Assembly (NCBI GenBank): GCA_025363115.1
Contig: JANYEN010000030.1
Span: 1 to 32,847, forward strand
Length of the DNA: 32,847 nt
Direction of reading: 5' to 3'
Source: Alphaproteobacteria bacterium
GTDB lineage: Bacteria > Pseudomonadota > Alphaproteobacteria > Rickettsiales > Deianiraeaceae
Below the pieces are notes generated by a model, which was not told the DNA's origin, searched no databases, and saw only the letters and a list, made by a program, of their open reading frames with translations. Numbering within the stretch: the first letter of the stretch is position 1; the number at the start of each line of letters is the position of its first letter. Made by a program: the position numbers and the translations under genes. Shown piece after piece: positions 8,962 to 18,579 of this stretch.

Positions 8962-10449
8962 ATGTCAGTTATTAATGTATTAAGTAAATTAGAAAATTTT
9001 TGCTATAAAAATGAAAAACGCACGTTAATTTGTGCTTTTGTAAGTGGCTTAATGGCATTGTTTGTGTCACCTCCGTTTTTTTCTTATCTACTTTTATTGA
9101 TTCAGTTTAGTTTTTTAGCTGATATTTTATATAAAGCTTCCAATCTAAAATCTCGAATACTTAGGCTTATATCTTTTTCTTTTGGATACCATCTGGCAAT
9201 TTTTCATTGGATGTTATGGGCTTTAACGGTAGACGTTAGCTTTTATTGGATGATACCATTTGCTGCTATTTTTATTTGTGGGTTAGCCACTGCAATGCTT
9301 TTATTTGCTGCTATTTTTTATTTAATATTGTCTAAACGTTTAAATTCTCCATGGTTTCATTATTTTGGAATATCTTTATTTTGGACTTTTTTTGAAATAA
9401 TAAAAGGATATTTTCCTTTTGGAGGGCTGCCTTGGCAAGGTATAGGAATGATTTTTGCCGCCAATGATTATATCATTCAAATTGCTTATTACATCGGGAT
9501 ATTGGGATGCAATATTTTATCTATTTTGTTAGCTTTATTGCCCTTTACATTCGCAAGAGCAAAATTTGGTGTTATAGCAAGCTTTAGTGGTTTAATTTGC
9601 TGTATTTATTTGATAATTTTGGGTTATTATAGAATTAATATTAAACAAAAAATAAACGAATCTAAAGAAGTCTCTATTTTAGGAATACAGGCTAATGTGC
9701 CAGCCGAAATTTTACTAAATCCGTCGTTAGAAGATGAGGGCTTGCTAAACTATATCCAACAATCACAGGTTGCTACCGAGACTAAAAAAGAAACTATATT
9801 AATTTGGCCTGAATCGGCGTTTGGGTTATATACAAATATTAATGTTGAAAACAAAAATCTTTTTATTAACTTAATGTCTTCGTTGCCTCTTAATGTTAAA
9901 TATTTAATATTTGGTTCATTATATATTGATGAAAATACAGGTCAATATTTTAACAGAATAAGCGCAATTGATAGAAAAGGCAATATTATGGCCCACTATG
10001 ACAAACAAAAATTAGTTCCGTTTGGAGAATATATTCCTCCTAGAAATTTGTTCCCTTTTTTGACTAAAAAATTAACCAAAGGAATGGTTGACTTAACAAA
10101 AGGATCAGGCTATAATTTAATAGAAGTTGGAGGAATAGTATTTGCTCCTATAATTTGCTTTGAATCTGTTTTTGCTAGTCAGGTTATGGATAAACAAAAA
10201 GTAAAAAAAGCGGATGCAATATTGCAAATTAGTAACGACGTGTGGTTTGGTAATTCAAATGGGGCTTATCAACATTTAGCATTTTCTAAATTTTTGGCGG
10301 TAATTTATAAAACCCCCTTAATACGTATTGCAAATAGCGGTATAAGTGGAGTTTATGATGAATATGGTAGAACCACGCAGATTACTTCTTTAAATACTTC
10401 TGGATTTATTAATATAACAAATTTATTTAAAAAAAATAGTGCATTATGA
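8962..10449 (+). CDS. lnt: apolipoprotein N-acyltransferase
   Basis: Lnt adds the third acyl chain to the N-terminal cysteine of lipoproteins in the inner membrane, the last maturation step in Proteobacteria. The N-terminal half has about six to eight membrane segments, and the C-terminal half is a nitrilase-type domain facing the periplasm. The Glu-Lys-Cys triad can be placed in IWPESAFG, YDKQKLVPFGEYIP and PIICFESVF. I chose the ATG at 8962 (MSVINVLSKLENF); the frame is open to a TTG at 8950. The protein is about 495 residues. Its end overlaps rnd by 11 bases. The lipoproteins in this window (17793-18158 and 25040-25459) are plausible substrates. Confidence 0.93.
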   Translation: MSVINVLSKLENFCYKNEKRTLICAFVSGLMALFVSPPFFSYLLLLIQFSFLADILYKASNLKSRILRLISFSFGYHLAIFHWMLWALTVDVSFYWMIPFAAIFICGLATAMLLFAAIFYLILSKRLNSPWFHYFGISLFWTFFEIIKGYFPFGGLPWQGIGMIFAANDYIIQIAYYIGILGCNILSILLALLPFTFARAKFGVIASFSGLICCIYLIILGYYRINIKQKINESKEVSILGIQANVPAEILLNPSLEDEGLLNYIQQSQVATETKKETILIWPESAFGLYTNINVENKNLFINLMSSLPLNVKYLIFGSLYIDENTGQYFNRISAIDRKGNIMAHYDKQKLVPFGEYIPPRNLFPFLTKKLTKGMVDLTKGSGYNLIEVGGIVFAPIICFESVFASQVMDKQKVKKADAILQISNDVWFGNSNGAYQHLAFSKFLAVIYKTPLIRIANSGISGVYDEYGRTTQITSLNTSGFINITNLFKKNSAL

Positions 10450-11281
10450 ACTAATAGAAACCCAAAAAGCTTTTGATTTGGCAATAGAAATAATTAAAAA
10501 AAGTAAAATAATTGGTCTAGATACCGAATTTTTACGTGTTAACACTTATTTTCCATTACTTTCCTTGATTCAAATATCTACCGAAAATGATGAGTTTTTT
10601 ATATTTGACATACACAGTAAAAATATAGATTGGCTTAATTTAATTACAATTTTATGTAATAGCGATGTAATAAAAATTATACATTCAGCAGAGCAAGACT
10701 TAGAAGCTATAGAATATAGATTTAATGCTAAAATGCTAAATATAATCGATACTCAGATTATGGCAGAATTCCTTGATCTTGATAAACAATGTGGTTATGG
10801 CACTTTAGTTGAGCATTTTTTTGGCATACAAATTGATAAACAAAAGCAATTCAGTGCTTGGCATAAACGACCTTTAAGCCAAAAGCAACTTGATTATGCG
10901 GCTATTGATGTAGTTTATTTAATAAAATTATATAAATTAATGATAGAAAAACTTGAACAAAAAAAATTCGATATAAATATTCTTAAAAACAAATCAGCTT
11001 CAATTTCTTATAAAACAAAAAATATAGATAAATTTAATATTGCTCGTTTAATTAAAGTTTTTTGTAATAAATATCGGATTTTGTTAGGAGACAAAGAATT
11101 AGTTTTTAATTTAATAAAATTAAGAGAAGAGCTAGCAATAAAGCATAATAAAGCAAGAAAATATATTCTTGACGATTCAGAAATTATTAAAATAATAAAG
11201 CAAAAAAATATTTCTTTTAATAATTTTAGCAAGTATATTAATACTGAAACAATATCTAACCTTATAAAAAATGAAATATAG
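10439..11281 (+). CDS. rnd: ribonuclease D (3'-5' exoribonuclease, short form)
   Basis: RNase D trims the 3' ends of tRNA and other small-RNA precursors. All three exonuclease motifs of the DEDDy family are visible: IGLDTEFLRV (Exo I, DxE), IIHSAEQDLEAI (Exo II) and KQLDYAAIDVVYLIKLY (Exo III, with the Tyr and Asp). The 280 residues are shorter than the 375-residue E. coli enzyme; the second HRDC domain seems to be missing and the first is hard to trace. The best start is a GTG at 10439 lying inside the end of lnt, giving an 11-base overlap. The gene in turn overlaps the next ORF by 11 bases, so translation is probably coupled. Confidence 0.88.
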   Translation: MHYELIETQKAFDLAIEIIKKSKIIGLDTEFLRVNTYFPLLSLIQISTENDEFFIFDIHSKNIDWLNLITILCNSDVIKIIHSAEQDLEAIEYRFNAKMLNIIDTQIMAEFLDLDKQCGYGTLVEHFFGIQIDKQKQFSAWHKRPLSQKQLDYAAIDVVYLIKLYKLMIEKLEQKKFDINILKNKSASISYKTKNIDKFNIARLIKVFCNKYRILLGDKELVFNLIKLREELAIKHNKARKYILDDSEIIKIIKQKNISFNNFSKYINTETISNLIKNEI

Positions 11282-11642
11282 TATTTGTAAAAATGTAGTT
11301 ATTTTAACTATAATTAATATTTGTTTTAATGTTAATTTGGGGCTAGCAAAAATCAAAGATCATTGTCCAAATCGGCATTTAGAAAATGATTGGGTTGGAT
11401 CTGATAATAGCTGTAAAAAATCATCTCCCAAAGATTTAAAAAGTAGCAAAAAAATGCGAATAGAACAAGAGTTAGAAAACAAAAAAGATAAGAAAAAAAG
11501 AATAATAGAAGCTTTAAAAGAAATAGCAAAAGAGAATTCCGAAAGCAAATTTATTGTAAAATGTGCAGAATTAAATAGAGTTCATTTATCGATACGTAAA
11601 AAAGAATGCCAGCTGGGTTTACCTGCTAGCAATATGGAATAA
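11271..11642 (+). CDS. small exported Cys-containing protein of unknown function
   Basis: I do not recognise a family. The 123-residue product starts with a positively charged and then hydrophobic stretch (MKYSICKNVVILTIINICFN), followed by a likely signal-peptidase site after NLGLA. The mature part is rich in Lys, Glu and Ser, with a charged, probably helical or coiled segment at about residues 60-95. It contains four cysteines in two pairs (DHCP, NSCKK; VKCAEL, KECQL), which could form disulphides in the periplasm. It overlaps rnd by 11 bases and ends nine bases before the ABC exporter gene, so it belongs to the lnt-rnd transcription unit. Confidence 0.65.
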   Translation: MKYSICKNVVILTIINICFNVNLGLAKIKDHCPNRHLENDWVGSDNSCKKSSPKDLKSSKKMRIEQELENKKDKKKRIIEALKEIAKENSESKFIVKCAELNRVHLSIRKKECQLGLPASNME

Positions 11643-11651
11643 TAATTTAAT

Positions 11652-13442
11652 ATGACAGACCCAGATATTCCACAAAATACTATTTGGTCATTTTTTTATC
11701 CTATATTCAAGCCATATAAATGGTGGCTCTTGGCAATAATTCCCGCTCCTTTCGCTACAGCATTTTATGTATTTGGATATAATTATGCTGTAAAATTGCT
11801 TTTGGATATTTTAACTCAAAATAAAATTCTAGCTTATACGGATTTTATTTATCCCATATTATTCTATGTATTTTCTAATTTATTACTTAATATAATGTGG
11901 CGTATTAATTATTATGCTGAGTGGAAAGTTCAACCCTCAATTAGAAGGGATATCACGTGCAAAGTCTATGAATATATTTCTAATCATTCATATGACTTTT
12001 TTCAAACCAATATATCTGGCTCAATAGTTAGTAAGGTTAAAGGAATTACCGATGGATATTACCATCTTTTGGAAGATATTAAATATAATATTATTTTGCC
12101 ATTTTTAATATTTTTAGTTTGCGCCATTTCGCTATTTTGTGTAAATAGCAAAATTTTTATAATAATAACGATATTTACTATAATTATAATTATTATGTCA
12201 AATACTTTATATCGAAAAATTGCTATTTTGCAAGGTCAAATGTCTCAAGATTATCATAAAATTATGGGTTTTATTGGAGATAAAATCACTAATATTTTAA
12301 ACATCTGGTTTTTAGGTAAAAAAAATAGCGAACTGCAACATTTAAAAGACTATTTTGAATATACCAATATTCCTTTGCAAAACAAGTATTTTAAATTAAA
12401 TTTTTGGACAGAAATCTTGGTTTCAATACCTAATTTATTATTTGGAATATCTATTTTTTTATACTTGGTTTATCTTAAAAATACTGGTCAAATTACCATG
12501 GGAGATATAGCTTTTACAATGTCTATGTCTTATTTATCTAATCAAAATATTTTTGAAATGATTTTAAAATTTAAAGATTTTATTAATAAGTGGGCAGATT
12601 TTAAAGCCTCATGTTCAATTATAATTACCCCTCAAGAAAAAATTGATAAACCGAATGCAACCGAATTAAAAATTGAAAAAGGAGCAATACTTTTTGAAAA
12701 TATTAATTTTAATTATAAAAATGGTTTCTTAGTTTTTGATAATTTTAATTTATCTATTAAAGGGGGGCAAAAAATAGGAATTGTAGGCATTTCTGGAGTT
12801 GGTAAATCTACTTTGATAAGTTTATTATTGAAAAATTTTCAAATAAATTTAGGAGATATTTTAATTGATAACCAAAGCATTTATAATGTTACTTCTAGTT
12901 CGCTAAGGTCGCTTATTTCGTTAATCCCTCAAGATGTTGTTTTGTTTAATAGGTCGTTAAAAGAAAATATTGGGTACGCAAAACCTGATGCCACAATTGA
13001 AGGAATAAAAAAAATTGCCAAAATTGCTCATTTAGATAGTTTCATTGAAAGTTTGCCCGAAAAATATGAAACTCAAGTGGGCGAACGAGGTATTAAGTTA
13101 AGCGGAGGTCAACGTCAACGTATTGCGATTGCTAGAGCTATATTAAAAAATGCTCCGATTTTGATTTTAGATGAAGCAACTTCTAGTTTGGATACCGAAA
13201 CTGAATACCAAATTCAGAATTCTATTAATGAGATTTTATTAAAAAAGTCGGTTACAGTAATTGCTATTGCTCACCGATTATCTACTATCAAAAATATGGA
13301 TAGAATATTAGTTATGCAAGACGGAAAAATAATAGAAGATGGCAAATTTAATGAACTAATTGATAAAAAAAATGGAGAATTTAAAAGAATGTGGAATAAT
13401 CAAATAAATGGCATTATATTTGACAACACTATTAAAAATTAA
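11652..13442 (+). CDS. ABC exporter, fused membrane and ATPase domains (MsbA/ABCB type)
   Basis: The 596-residue half-transporter would dimerise in the inner membrane and export a hydrophobic substrate. Residues 1 to about 320 form the six-helix exporter domain. The nucleotide-binding domain begins near residue 335 (ILFENINFNYKNGFLVFDNF). It has the Walker A motif GISGVGKSTL (about 379-388), Q-loop region LIPQDVVLFNRSLKENIGYA, signature LSGGQRQRIAIARAI, Walker B PILILDEATSSLD and the switch IAHRLST. All are intact. Similarity to lipid and peptide exporters makes a lipid A, lipid or small-molecule substrate possible, but sequence alone does not decide it. Confidence 0.92.
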   Translation: MTDPDIPQNTIWSFFYPIFKPYKWWLLAIIPAPFATAFYVFGYNYAVKLLLDILTQNKILAYTDFIYPILFYVFSNLLLNIMWRINYYAEWKVQPSIRRDITCKVYEYISNHSYDFFQTNISGSIVSKVKGITDGYYHLLEDIKYNIILPFLIFLVCAISLFCVNSKIFIIITIFTIIIIIMSNTLYRKIAILQGQMSQDYHKIMGFIGDKITNILNIWFLGKKNSELQHLKDYFEYTNIPLQNKYFKLNFWTEILVSIPNLLFGISIFLYLVYLKNTGQITMGDIAFTMSMSYLSNQNIFEMILKFKDFINKWADFKASCSIIITPQEKIDKPNATELKIEKGAILFENINFNYKNGFLVFDNFNLSIKGGQKIGIVGISGVGKSTLISLLLKNFQINLGDILIDNQSIYNVTSSSLRSLISLIPQDVVLFNRSLKENIGYAKPDATIEGIKKIAKIAHLDSFIESLPEKYETQVGERGIKLSGGQRQRIAIARAILKNAPILILDEATSSLDTETEYQIQNSINEILLKKSVTVIAIAHRLSTIKNMDRILVMQDGKIIEDGKFNELIDKKNGEFKRMWNNQINGIIFDNTIKN

Positions 13443-13536
13443 ATTATTTGTAATTTAAATAAATGATAAAGAGTTTTTAATATTTTTAAAAAATTTTGCT
13501 ACTTAGTGATTTTAACATTATTATTTATAATTAATT

Positions 13537-14871
13537 GTGCAAAATATAATTCTAACGGATCAAATTAGCGAATTTGTTAAAACTGCTGTTAGCAATCAAC
13601 CATTTACTTTTTTAACGGGGGCTGCTGGGACTGGCAAATCTACTGCTTTAAGGCATTTAATAAAAAGCTTGGAAGGTACTAAAACCAGATACGTTGTTCT
13701 TTCTCCCACTGCCTTGGCGGCGATTAACATAAGCGGGCAAACAATACATAGTTTTTTTAGGTTACCAATTGGCATATTGCATAAAAGCCATATAAAAGTA
13801 GCCCGAGCAGCTTTAGATTTATATGCTAAAATGGATTTAATGATTATTGATGAAATATCAATGGTTAGAGCTGACTTGCTGGATGCCGTAGACCATATTT
13901 TAAGAATGGCTAAACATAATTATAAGCCTTTTGGAGGTGTAAAAGTTATAGCTATAGGTGATTTATATCAGCTTTGCCCAATTATTAGCAAAGATGAAGA
14001 AGAAATGTTTAAAAATTTTTATCAAAATGGATATTTTTTTAATTCTAATGTTTATAAAGATATTGTGGATCAGCAACTTATTAAAACATTGTCGCTAACT
14101 AAAGTTTTTAGGCAATCTGACGAAAATTTTATTAATGTTTTGCATAAAATTCGTGATGGAACCTATAATTCACAAGATTTGGATATAATAAATGCAAGAG
14201 TGACCACTAAAGATAATAAAAACAATGTGGTTCTTGCTTCTACGAATGTTATAAAAAATCAGTATAATGTGGCGGGTTTGAATGCGATAAAAAGTAAAGA
14301 ATATTCTTTTGAAGCAAAAAGGACGGGAGAATTTGAAAAGCAAAATGAAGCTAATTTGCCTTCTCCAATTAAGTTAATTTTAAAAGTAGGTGCCAAAGTT
14401 ATTTTTACTAAAAATAATCCTAGTTTAGGTTATTATAATGGCATGATAGGAATAATAGAAAATATAACCCATGCCGAAAAAACAAAGCCTGTAATTATGG
14501 TAGCTTCTGAAGGTAAAAGTTTTCTTATAGAGCGAGAAGAATGGCAAAAATATAATTACACATATGATGCCGATAAAGAACAAATGGACAAAAAATCAGT
14601 AGGGCGATTTGAACAATTTCCACTAGATTTAGGATATGCGGTTACAATTCATAAAAGCCAGGGGCAGACTTTTGAAAACATATTAATTAATATGGGATAT
14701 GGGGCATTTTGTCATGGTCAAACCTATGTTGCTTTAAGTCGTTGCAAAACTTTAGAAGGATTGATATTAAATCAAAAAATTCGTGATCGTGATATTATCG
14801 TAGATAACGAAGTAAAAACTTTTTATGATACAGTGTTAAATAATATTGATCAAAAAGATAATGAATTATAG
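13537..14871 (+). CDS. Pif1/RecD-like superfamily 1 DNA helicase
   Basis: This is a 5'-3' SF1B helicase, probably acting on replication or repair intermediates. The 444 residues hold Walker [18 protein letters not shown] (near residues 25-41), motif Ia [20 protein letters not shown], Walker [17 protein letters not shown], motif [16 protein letters not shown] and, at the C-terminus, the motif V/VI pair [16 protein letters not shown] and [14 protein letters not shown]. The organisation matches Pif1-type proteins more than RecD, because no RecBC interaction domain is present. The start is a GTG at 13537; no ATG is better placed. It follows a 95-base AT-rich gap after the ABC gene and precedes fmt by 25 bases. 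Confidence 0.87.
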   Translation: MQNIILTDQISEFVKTAVSNQPFTFLTGAAGTGKSTALRHLIKSLEGTKTRYVVLSPTALAAINISGQTIHSFFRLPIGILHKSHIKVARAALDLYAKMDLMIIDEISMVRADLLDAVDHILRMAKHNYKPFGGVKVIAIGDLYQLCPIISKDEEEMFKNFYQNGYFFNSNVYKDIVDQQLIKTLSLTKVFRQSDENFINVLHKIRDGTYNSQDLDIINARVTTKDNKNNVVLASTNVIKNQYNVAGLNAIKSKEYSFEAKRTGEFEKQNEANLPSPIKLILKVGAKVIFTKNNPSLGYYNGMIGIIENITHAEKTKPVIMVASEGKSFLIEREEWQKYNYTYDADKEQMDKKSVGRFEQFPLDLGYAVTIHKSQGQTFENILINMGYGAFCHGQTYVALSRCKTLEGLILNQKIRDRDIIVDNEVKTFYDTVLNNIDQKDNEL

Positions 14872-14896
14872 GCTTTAATAAATTATTTTAGTAAAA

Positions 14897-15769
14897 ATGA
14901 AAGTTTTATTTATGGGTAGCGGTGACTTTGCTTTGCCTATATTGCAAAAAATACATAATTGTCACTCTATATGTGCAATTTATACTGCTAATTTTTATCA
15001 AGAAGCAAGTCGCAAAGTGGCTATAAATGTTGTAGAATCTTTTGCATTGCAAAATAATATTTTTCTTAAAAAAGAGCCTAAAATATCTGCGCAAGTAATT
15101 TTAGATATCAAGGAATATGATCCTGATGTTATTGTAGTCGCTTCATATGGTTTTATCTTGCCTTTAGCTTTACTTGAAATAGGTAAAATTTATAAACCTA
15201 TTAATGTACATCCTTCAAAGCTACCTAAATGGAGGGGAGCAGCACCCATTGAAAGAAGTTTGGAGGCGGGAGATACCGAAACTGCAGTTTGTATTATTAA
15301 AATGTCTCAAAAGATGGATGCTGGCGATATTTTGTTGCAACATAACTTAATTTCAAATGATAATGTTACTTCTAGCGAATTACGTAAAATTACAGCGGAA
15401 ATTGGTGGAGATTTAGTTTTGCAATATATTGCCAACCCCACAGAAGGTTTAAAGCAAAATGAGACCGAAATGACCCATGCCGCCAAAATTAGAAAAGAAG
15501 AATTATTATTAGACTTTAATCAAAAAGTTTTAACTTTATATAATAAAATAAGAGCTTTTGATAGTTGCGGAGGATGTTTTTTTATGTATAAAAACGAAAG
15601 AATTAAAATTTGGAAATCAAATTATCAAATTTGTCAAACTGAAAAAATTGGCTTAGATATTGAAAAGGGATTTATTTATTGTGTGGATGGTATTTTAAAT
15701 CCTATTTTTATGCAACGAGAGGGAAAAAAAATAATGTCAGCCACCGAAGTTTTTAGGGGAATGAGGTAA
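14897..15769 (+). CDS. fmt: methionyl-tRNA formyltransferase
   Basis: Fmt formylates initiator Met-tRNA using 10-formyl-tetrahydrofolate. The 290-residue protein starts MKVLFMGSGDFALPILQKI. It carries the substrate-binding segment INVHPSKLPKWRGAAPIERS, with the Asn and His of the family's active site, and the catalytic Asp in MSQKMDAGDILLQ. The C-terminal OB-like tRNA-binding domain runs from about residue 200 (LLLDFNQKVLTLYNKIRAFD). It is about 20 residues shorter than the E. coli enzyme, the loss being at the C-terminus. Peptide deformylase, its usual neighbour, is not next to it. Confidence 0.94.
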   Translation: MKVLFMGSGDFALPILQKIHNCHSICAIYTANFYQEASRKVAINVVESFALQNNIFLKKEPKISAQVILDIKEYDPDVIVVASYGFILPLALLEIGKIYKPINVHPSKLPKWRGAAPIERSLEAGDTETAVCIIKMSQKMDAGDILLQHNLISNDNVTSSELRKITAEIGGDLVLQYIANPTEGLKQNETEMTHAAKIRKEELLLDFNQKVLTLYNKIRAFDSCGGCFFMYKNERIKIWKSNYQICQTEKIGLDIEKGFIYCVDGILNPIFMQREGKKIMSATEVFRGMR

Positions 15770-15786
15770 TTAAAATTTATTTTTTA

Positions 15787-15815
15787 TTGCAAATAAATGT
15801 TACTTTGCATATATA
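15787..15815 (+). promoter_or_regulatory. candidate sigma70 promoter of the glycosyltransferase gene
   Basis: TTGCAA at 15787-15792 and TATATA at 15810-15815 are separated by 17 bases, and no other gene starts between fmt and 15841. The predicted start site falls inside the palindrome at 15818-15834, leaving a leader of only about 15-20 bases before the ATG. In DNA this AT-rich, a match of this quality can arise by chance. Confidence 0.4.
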
Positions 15816-15817
15816 CT

Positions 15818-15834
15818 AACATAGTCTATATGTT
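15818..15834. repeat. palindrome AACATA-N5-TATGTT at a predicted transcription start
   Basis: The six-base arms AACATA (15818-15823) and TATGTT (15829-15834) are perfect inverted repeats around GTCTA. The site begins two bases after the candidate -10 element and ends six bases before the glycosyltransferase ATG. This is where a repressor could block transcription; it could equally be a small RNA hairpin. Confidence 0.4.
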
Positions 15835-15840
15835 ATATTT

Positions 15841-17604
15841 ATGTATGTTGTCCATGATAAATTCTTGGATTTTTTAATACGTAAAGGTTTTAATTTTTCA
15901 CCTCCAAGCATTTCTAAATATGGGTTTCATGTCAAGCTAAGAGAGGTAGGTTTAAACGATGGCGATATAATAATATTATTATTAGATTTTGATGCTAAAA
16001 TTACTAGAAAAATAGAAATTCCAAATGCCATAGAAACAGAAAATTTAGTAAGTGAAAAATTTGTATATGAAAATTTTAGAGAATACATAACCCAGCAATA
16101 TTTTATTATAAAACATAAAAAGTTTGGTAAAATCATGATTGCGTATACCATAGATGCTATTTTAAACAATAAGATAAATCTTAATAAAATTTTATATTGC
16201 CCATTCGCTTTTTATCAAAATATTTTATGTGGTTTATATAGCAATAATTTAACAAAATCTGCTATTTTTAGCCGTAATCAAAAAGCAGAAAATTTATATT
16301 TAAACGGCTCTAAAGTATATTATAAAGCTATGTTTTTGATAGTTTGCATGACTTTGATGCTAATATTTTGGCCTTTAGGATTTTGGCTATGGTATTTGGC
16401 CAATATTTTGCTAAGAGTTACGCAAGCTATATTTAGCGTAACGGGATATTCAAAAAAAATAAAATTTAAAGAGATAGATTGGCCAATATATAGCATTTTA
16501 GTGCCACTTTATAAAGAAGAAAAAATGATAGATCAATTAATTAAAAGTTTAATAAATATAGATTATCCAAAGCATTTACTCGATATAAAAATATTATTAG
16601 AAGAAGACGATAAAGAAACCATCAAAGCTTTGTATGAAATTGCATTGCCTTACTATATTACCATAATAAAAGTTCCAGTTTCTATCCCTCGCAATAAACC
16701 TAAGGCTTTAAACTTTGGTTTTAGTTGTATAAAAGGAGAATATATGACTATCTATGACGCCGAAGATATTCCTAGCCCTAATCAATTAAAAATGGCGGTC
16801 TTAAAATTTATGCAATGTCCATCAAGTTTGGTTGCTTTGCAATCCCCATTAAATTATTATAACAAAAATTATAATCTATTAACAAAATTATCTGCTTTGG
16901 AATATTCGGTTTGGTTTGATTTTTTATTGCAAGGATCTAAAAGATTTGGTGGATTTATACCTTTAGGGGGTACTAGCAATCATTGCAAAGTAAAATGCGT
17001 GGATCAACTGCAACGTTGGAATGCATTTAATGTGACCGAAGATATTGAATTGGCTGCTAAAATGGTTCAAAACCATTTTGAAATTGATTTTTTACCAAAT
17101 CATACAACTATGGAAGAAGCCGTGATATCATTACCTGCCTGGATTAAACAACGAACCAGGTGGATGAAAGGATATATAGTTACGCTAGTTGATTATTTTG
17201 AGGAATTTAATTGTGGCTCTACTAATATTTTTAATAAAATTAATTTTAATAACTTTTGTTTTTTTGTTATTATTAATCCACTTTTGATGTCTTTTTTTAT
17301 TTTAACCTGCATTATAAAATATTTATTTTCTATAGATATTCAATTTCATAATATATTTTGCAATATATGTATATATATTTCTATTGCAACTACAGTTTTT
17401 TATATTTGGCAAGCATTTATTAAGCTAAGACTTTCTTTATTATCCTCTATTACTGTTGGTTTTTTATTTTATTTATATTATCTTTTGCAGGCAGTAGCGG
17501 TAGTTAGAGCTTTATATCAGCTAAGAAAAAATGAGGATTATATTTGGGAAAAAACCCAACATGGAATAAAAAAAAAGCCAAAAGCTTTAAAAAAGTTTAA
17601 GTAA
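15841..17604 (+). CDS. membrane-bound GT2 glycosyltransferase
   Basis: The 587-residue protein is a processive-type family 2 glycosyltransferase of the BcsA/hyaluronan-synthase layout, so it probably polymerises or adds sugars on a surface glycan at the inner membrane. After a poorly recognisable soluble N-terminal region (1-160) and a first membrane segment pair (about 160-200), the GT-A core shows SILVPLYKEEKMIDQLIKSL, KPKALNFGF, the nucleotide-binding YDAEDIPSP (near 304), GGTSNH, the TEDIEL acceptor-site Asp motif and WIKQRTRWMKGY, a Q(Q/R)xRW-type motif near 436-440. Further membrane helices close the protein. There is no PilZ domain and no partner gene next to it, so the product cannot be named. 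Confidence 0.85.
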   Translation: MYVVHDKFLDFLIRKGFNFSPPSISKYGFHVKLREVGLNDGDIIILLLDFDAKITRKIEIPNAIETENLVSEKFVYENFREYITQQYFIIKHKKFGKIMIAYTIDAILNNKINLNKILYCPFAFYQNILCGLYSNNLTKSAIFSRNQKAENLYLNGSKVYYKAMFLIVCMTLMLIFWPLGFWLWYLANILLRVTQAIFSVTGYSKKIKFKEIDWPIYSILVPLYKEEKMIDQLIKSLINIDYPKHLLDIKILLEEDDKETIKALYEIALPYYITIIKVPVSIPRNKPKALNFGFSCIKGEYMTIYDAEDIPSPNQLKMAVLKFMQCPSSLVALQSPLNYYNKNYNLLTKLSALEYSVWFDFLLQGSKRFGGFIPLGGTSNHCKVKCVDQLQRWNAFNVTEDIELAAKMVQNHFEIDFLPNHTTMEEAVISLPAWIKQRTRWMKGYIVTLVDYFEEFNCGSTNIFNKINFNNFCFFVIINPLLMSFFILTCIIKYLFSIDIQFHNIFCNICIYISIATTVFYIWQAFIKLRLSLLSSITVGFLFYLYYLLQAVAVVRALYQLRKNEDYIWEKTQHGIKKKPKALKKFK

Positions 17605-17792
17605 TAATTATAATAAAAAAATTTTAAGCTTTGCTTTAATATATAATTATTATGCAATAATATGTTTTACCTTTTGCGGCAAAATTAGTTATATTGAAAT
17701 ACTTATTAGGTTTTTTCTGAGGTACTCCAGCTTGTCAATACCATTTGATTACAATATATTTATTTAAAACGTTACTTGATAGCTTTTAACTT

Positions 17793-18158
17793 TTAAAAAT
17801 TCCCAGTGAAAGACTCTTGTATTATACTATTATTTATTGGAAATTTTTCATTACAATAGTTTATAACCTCGCTAATATAAACTTTTTCTTTAATTAACTC
17901 TTCTTTATCGGTAGTTTTATTTTTCCATATTGTCTCCGAAAAACATTCGCAAAATGCAGATATGCTATTGTAATCGCTCGATGAAATCTTTTCAGCGTTG
18001 TTAAGATTGGGAGTTTTTTTATAATCATATAATATATCGGCAGTACACATTACTTTTAGCTGTCTTTGACTGGTACATCCAAGCTTTTGAGGAAGAGTTG
18101 ATCTGTAAATATTGCATCCAACAACGAAAAGAAAGATAGCTATTATAGCCTTTTTCAT
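17793..18158 (-). CDS. small putative lipoprotein of unknown function
   Basis: I do not recognise the family. The 121 residues start MKKAIIAIFLFVVGCNIYRS, a short signal peptide with a lipobox-like VVGC, so lipidation at C15 is likely. The rest carries several cysteines, including SISAFCECFSE, and a final KFPINNSIIQESFTGNF. The segment NSISAFCEC resembles DNISKFYEC in the ORF lying 78 bases upstream on the same strand (18236-18439), which suggests a tandem duplication that has diverged. The region between the glycosyltransferase stop and this gene (17605-17792) contains no gene that I can identify. Confidence 0.55.
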   Translation of the reverse strand: MKKAIIAIFLFVVGCNIYRSTLPQKLGCTSQRQLKVMCTADILYDYKKTPNLNNAEKISSSDYNSISAFCECFSETIWKNKTTDKEELIKEKVYISEVINYCNEKFPINNSIIQESFTGNF

Positions 18159-18235
18159 ATAGTTGATAAAATAATATTACGAACCTTAATCTTTAAAGGG
18201 ATCAATTTTTAGTGGAAATCGCAAGATGCATTGAT

Positions 18236-18439
18236 TCATTGCATTATCATTACTTGCATTAATTCTTGGGCTACGTTAGGATTGCAATTTGGGGCTTTTT
18301 TGCTTATAATATTAGTTGTACATTCATAAAACTTAGAAATATTATCTACGTCTTTTTGAATGAAAGTTGCCTGAATTTCTGGCGGAAGCTTTTTGTAAGA
18401 ATATAATTTAGGCAAAATAGCATATATAAAGCCATCCAA
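18236..18439 (-). CDS. small ORF, possible degraded paralogue of the adjacent lipoprotein
   Basis: The frame encodes 67 residues from a TTG at 18439; no in-frame ATG, GTG or other good start is present before the upstream stop. It shares the DNISKFYEC pattern with SISAFCEC of the neighbouring lipoprotein and has a second Cys in APNCNP. A signal-peptide-like stretch (MLILSGFWMALYMLFC) is encoded just upstream but in a different frame. This would fit an original lipoprotein gene broken by a frameshift near 18420. The alternative is a short cytoplasmic protein using the TTG. Confidence 0.35.
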   Translation of the reverse strand: MDGFIYAILPKLYSYKKLPPEIQATFIQKDVDNISKFYECTTNIISKKAPNCNPNVAQELMQVMIMQ

Positions 18440-18579
18440 AAACCAGATAAAATTAGCATTATTAGAGAAGGTTTAATCAAGGTGCGCTAACTACATCATT
18501 ACTATTAATTTCAATATAAAAGTTTGACTATTAATTTTATTTTTTTGCAAACTAAATAAATATTTATATGTTCACTTAA

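Noticed and set aside
17605-17792. Gene or RNA in the gap after the glycosyltransferase
   Set aside because: Short open frames exist on both strands and there is a GC-richer patch near 17719-17751, but no start codons, motifs or convincing fold.
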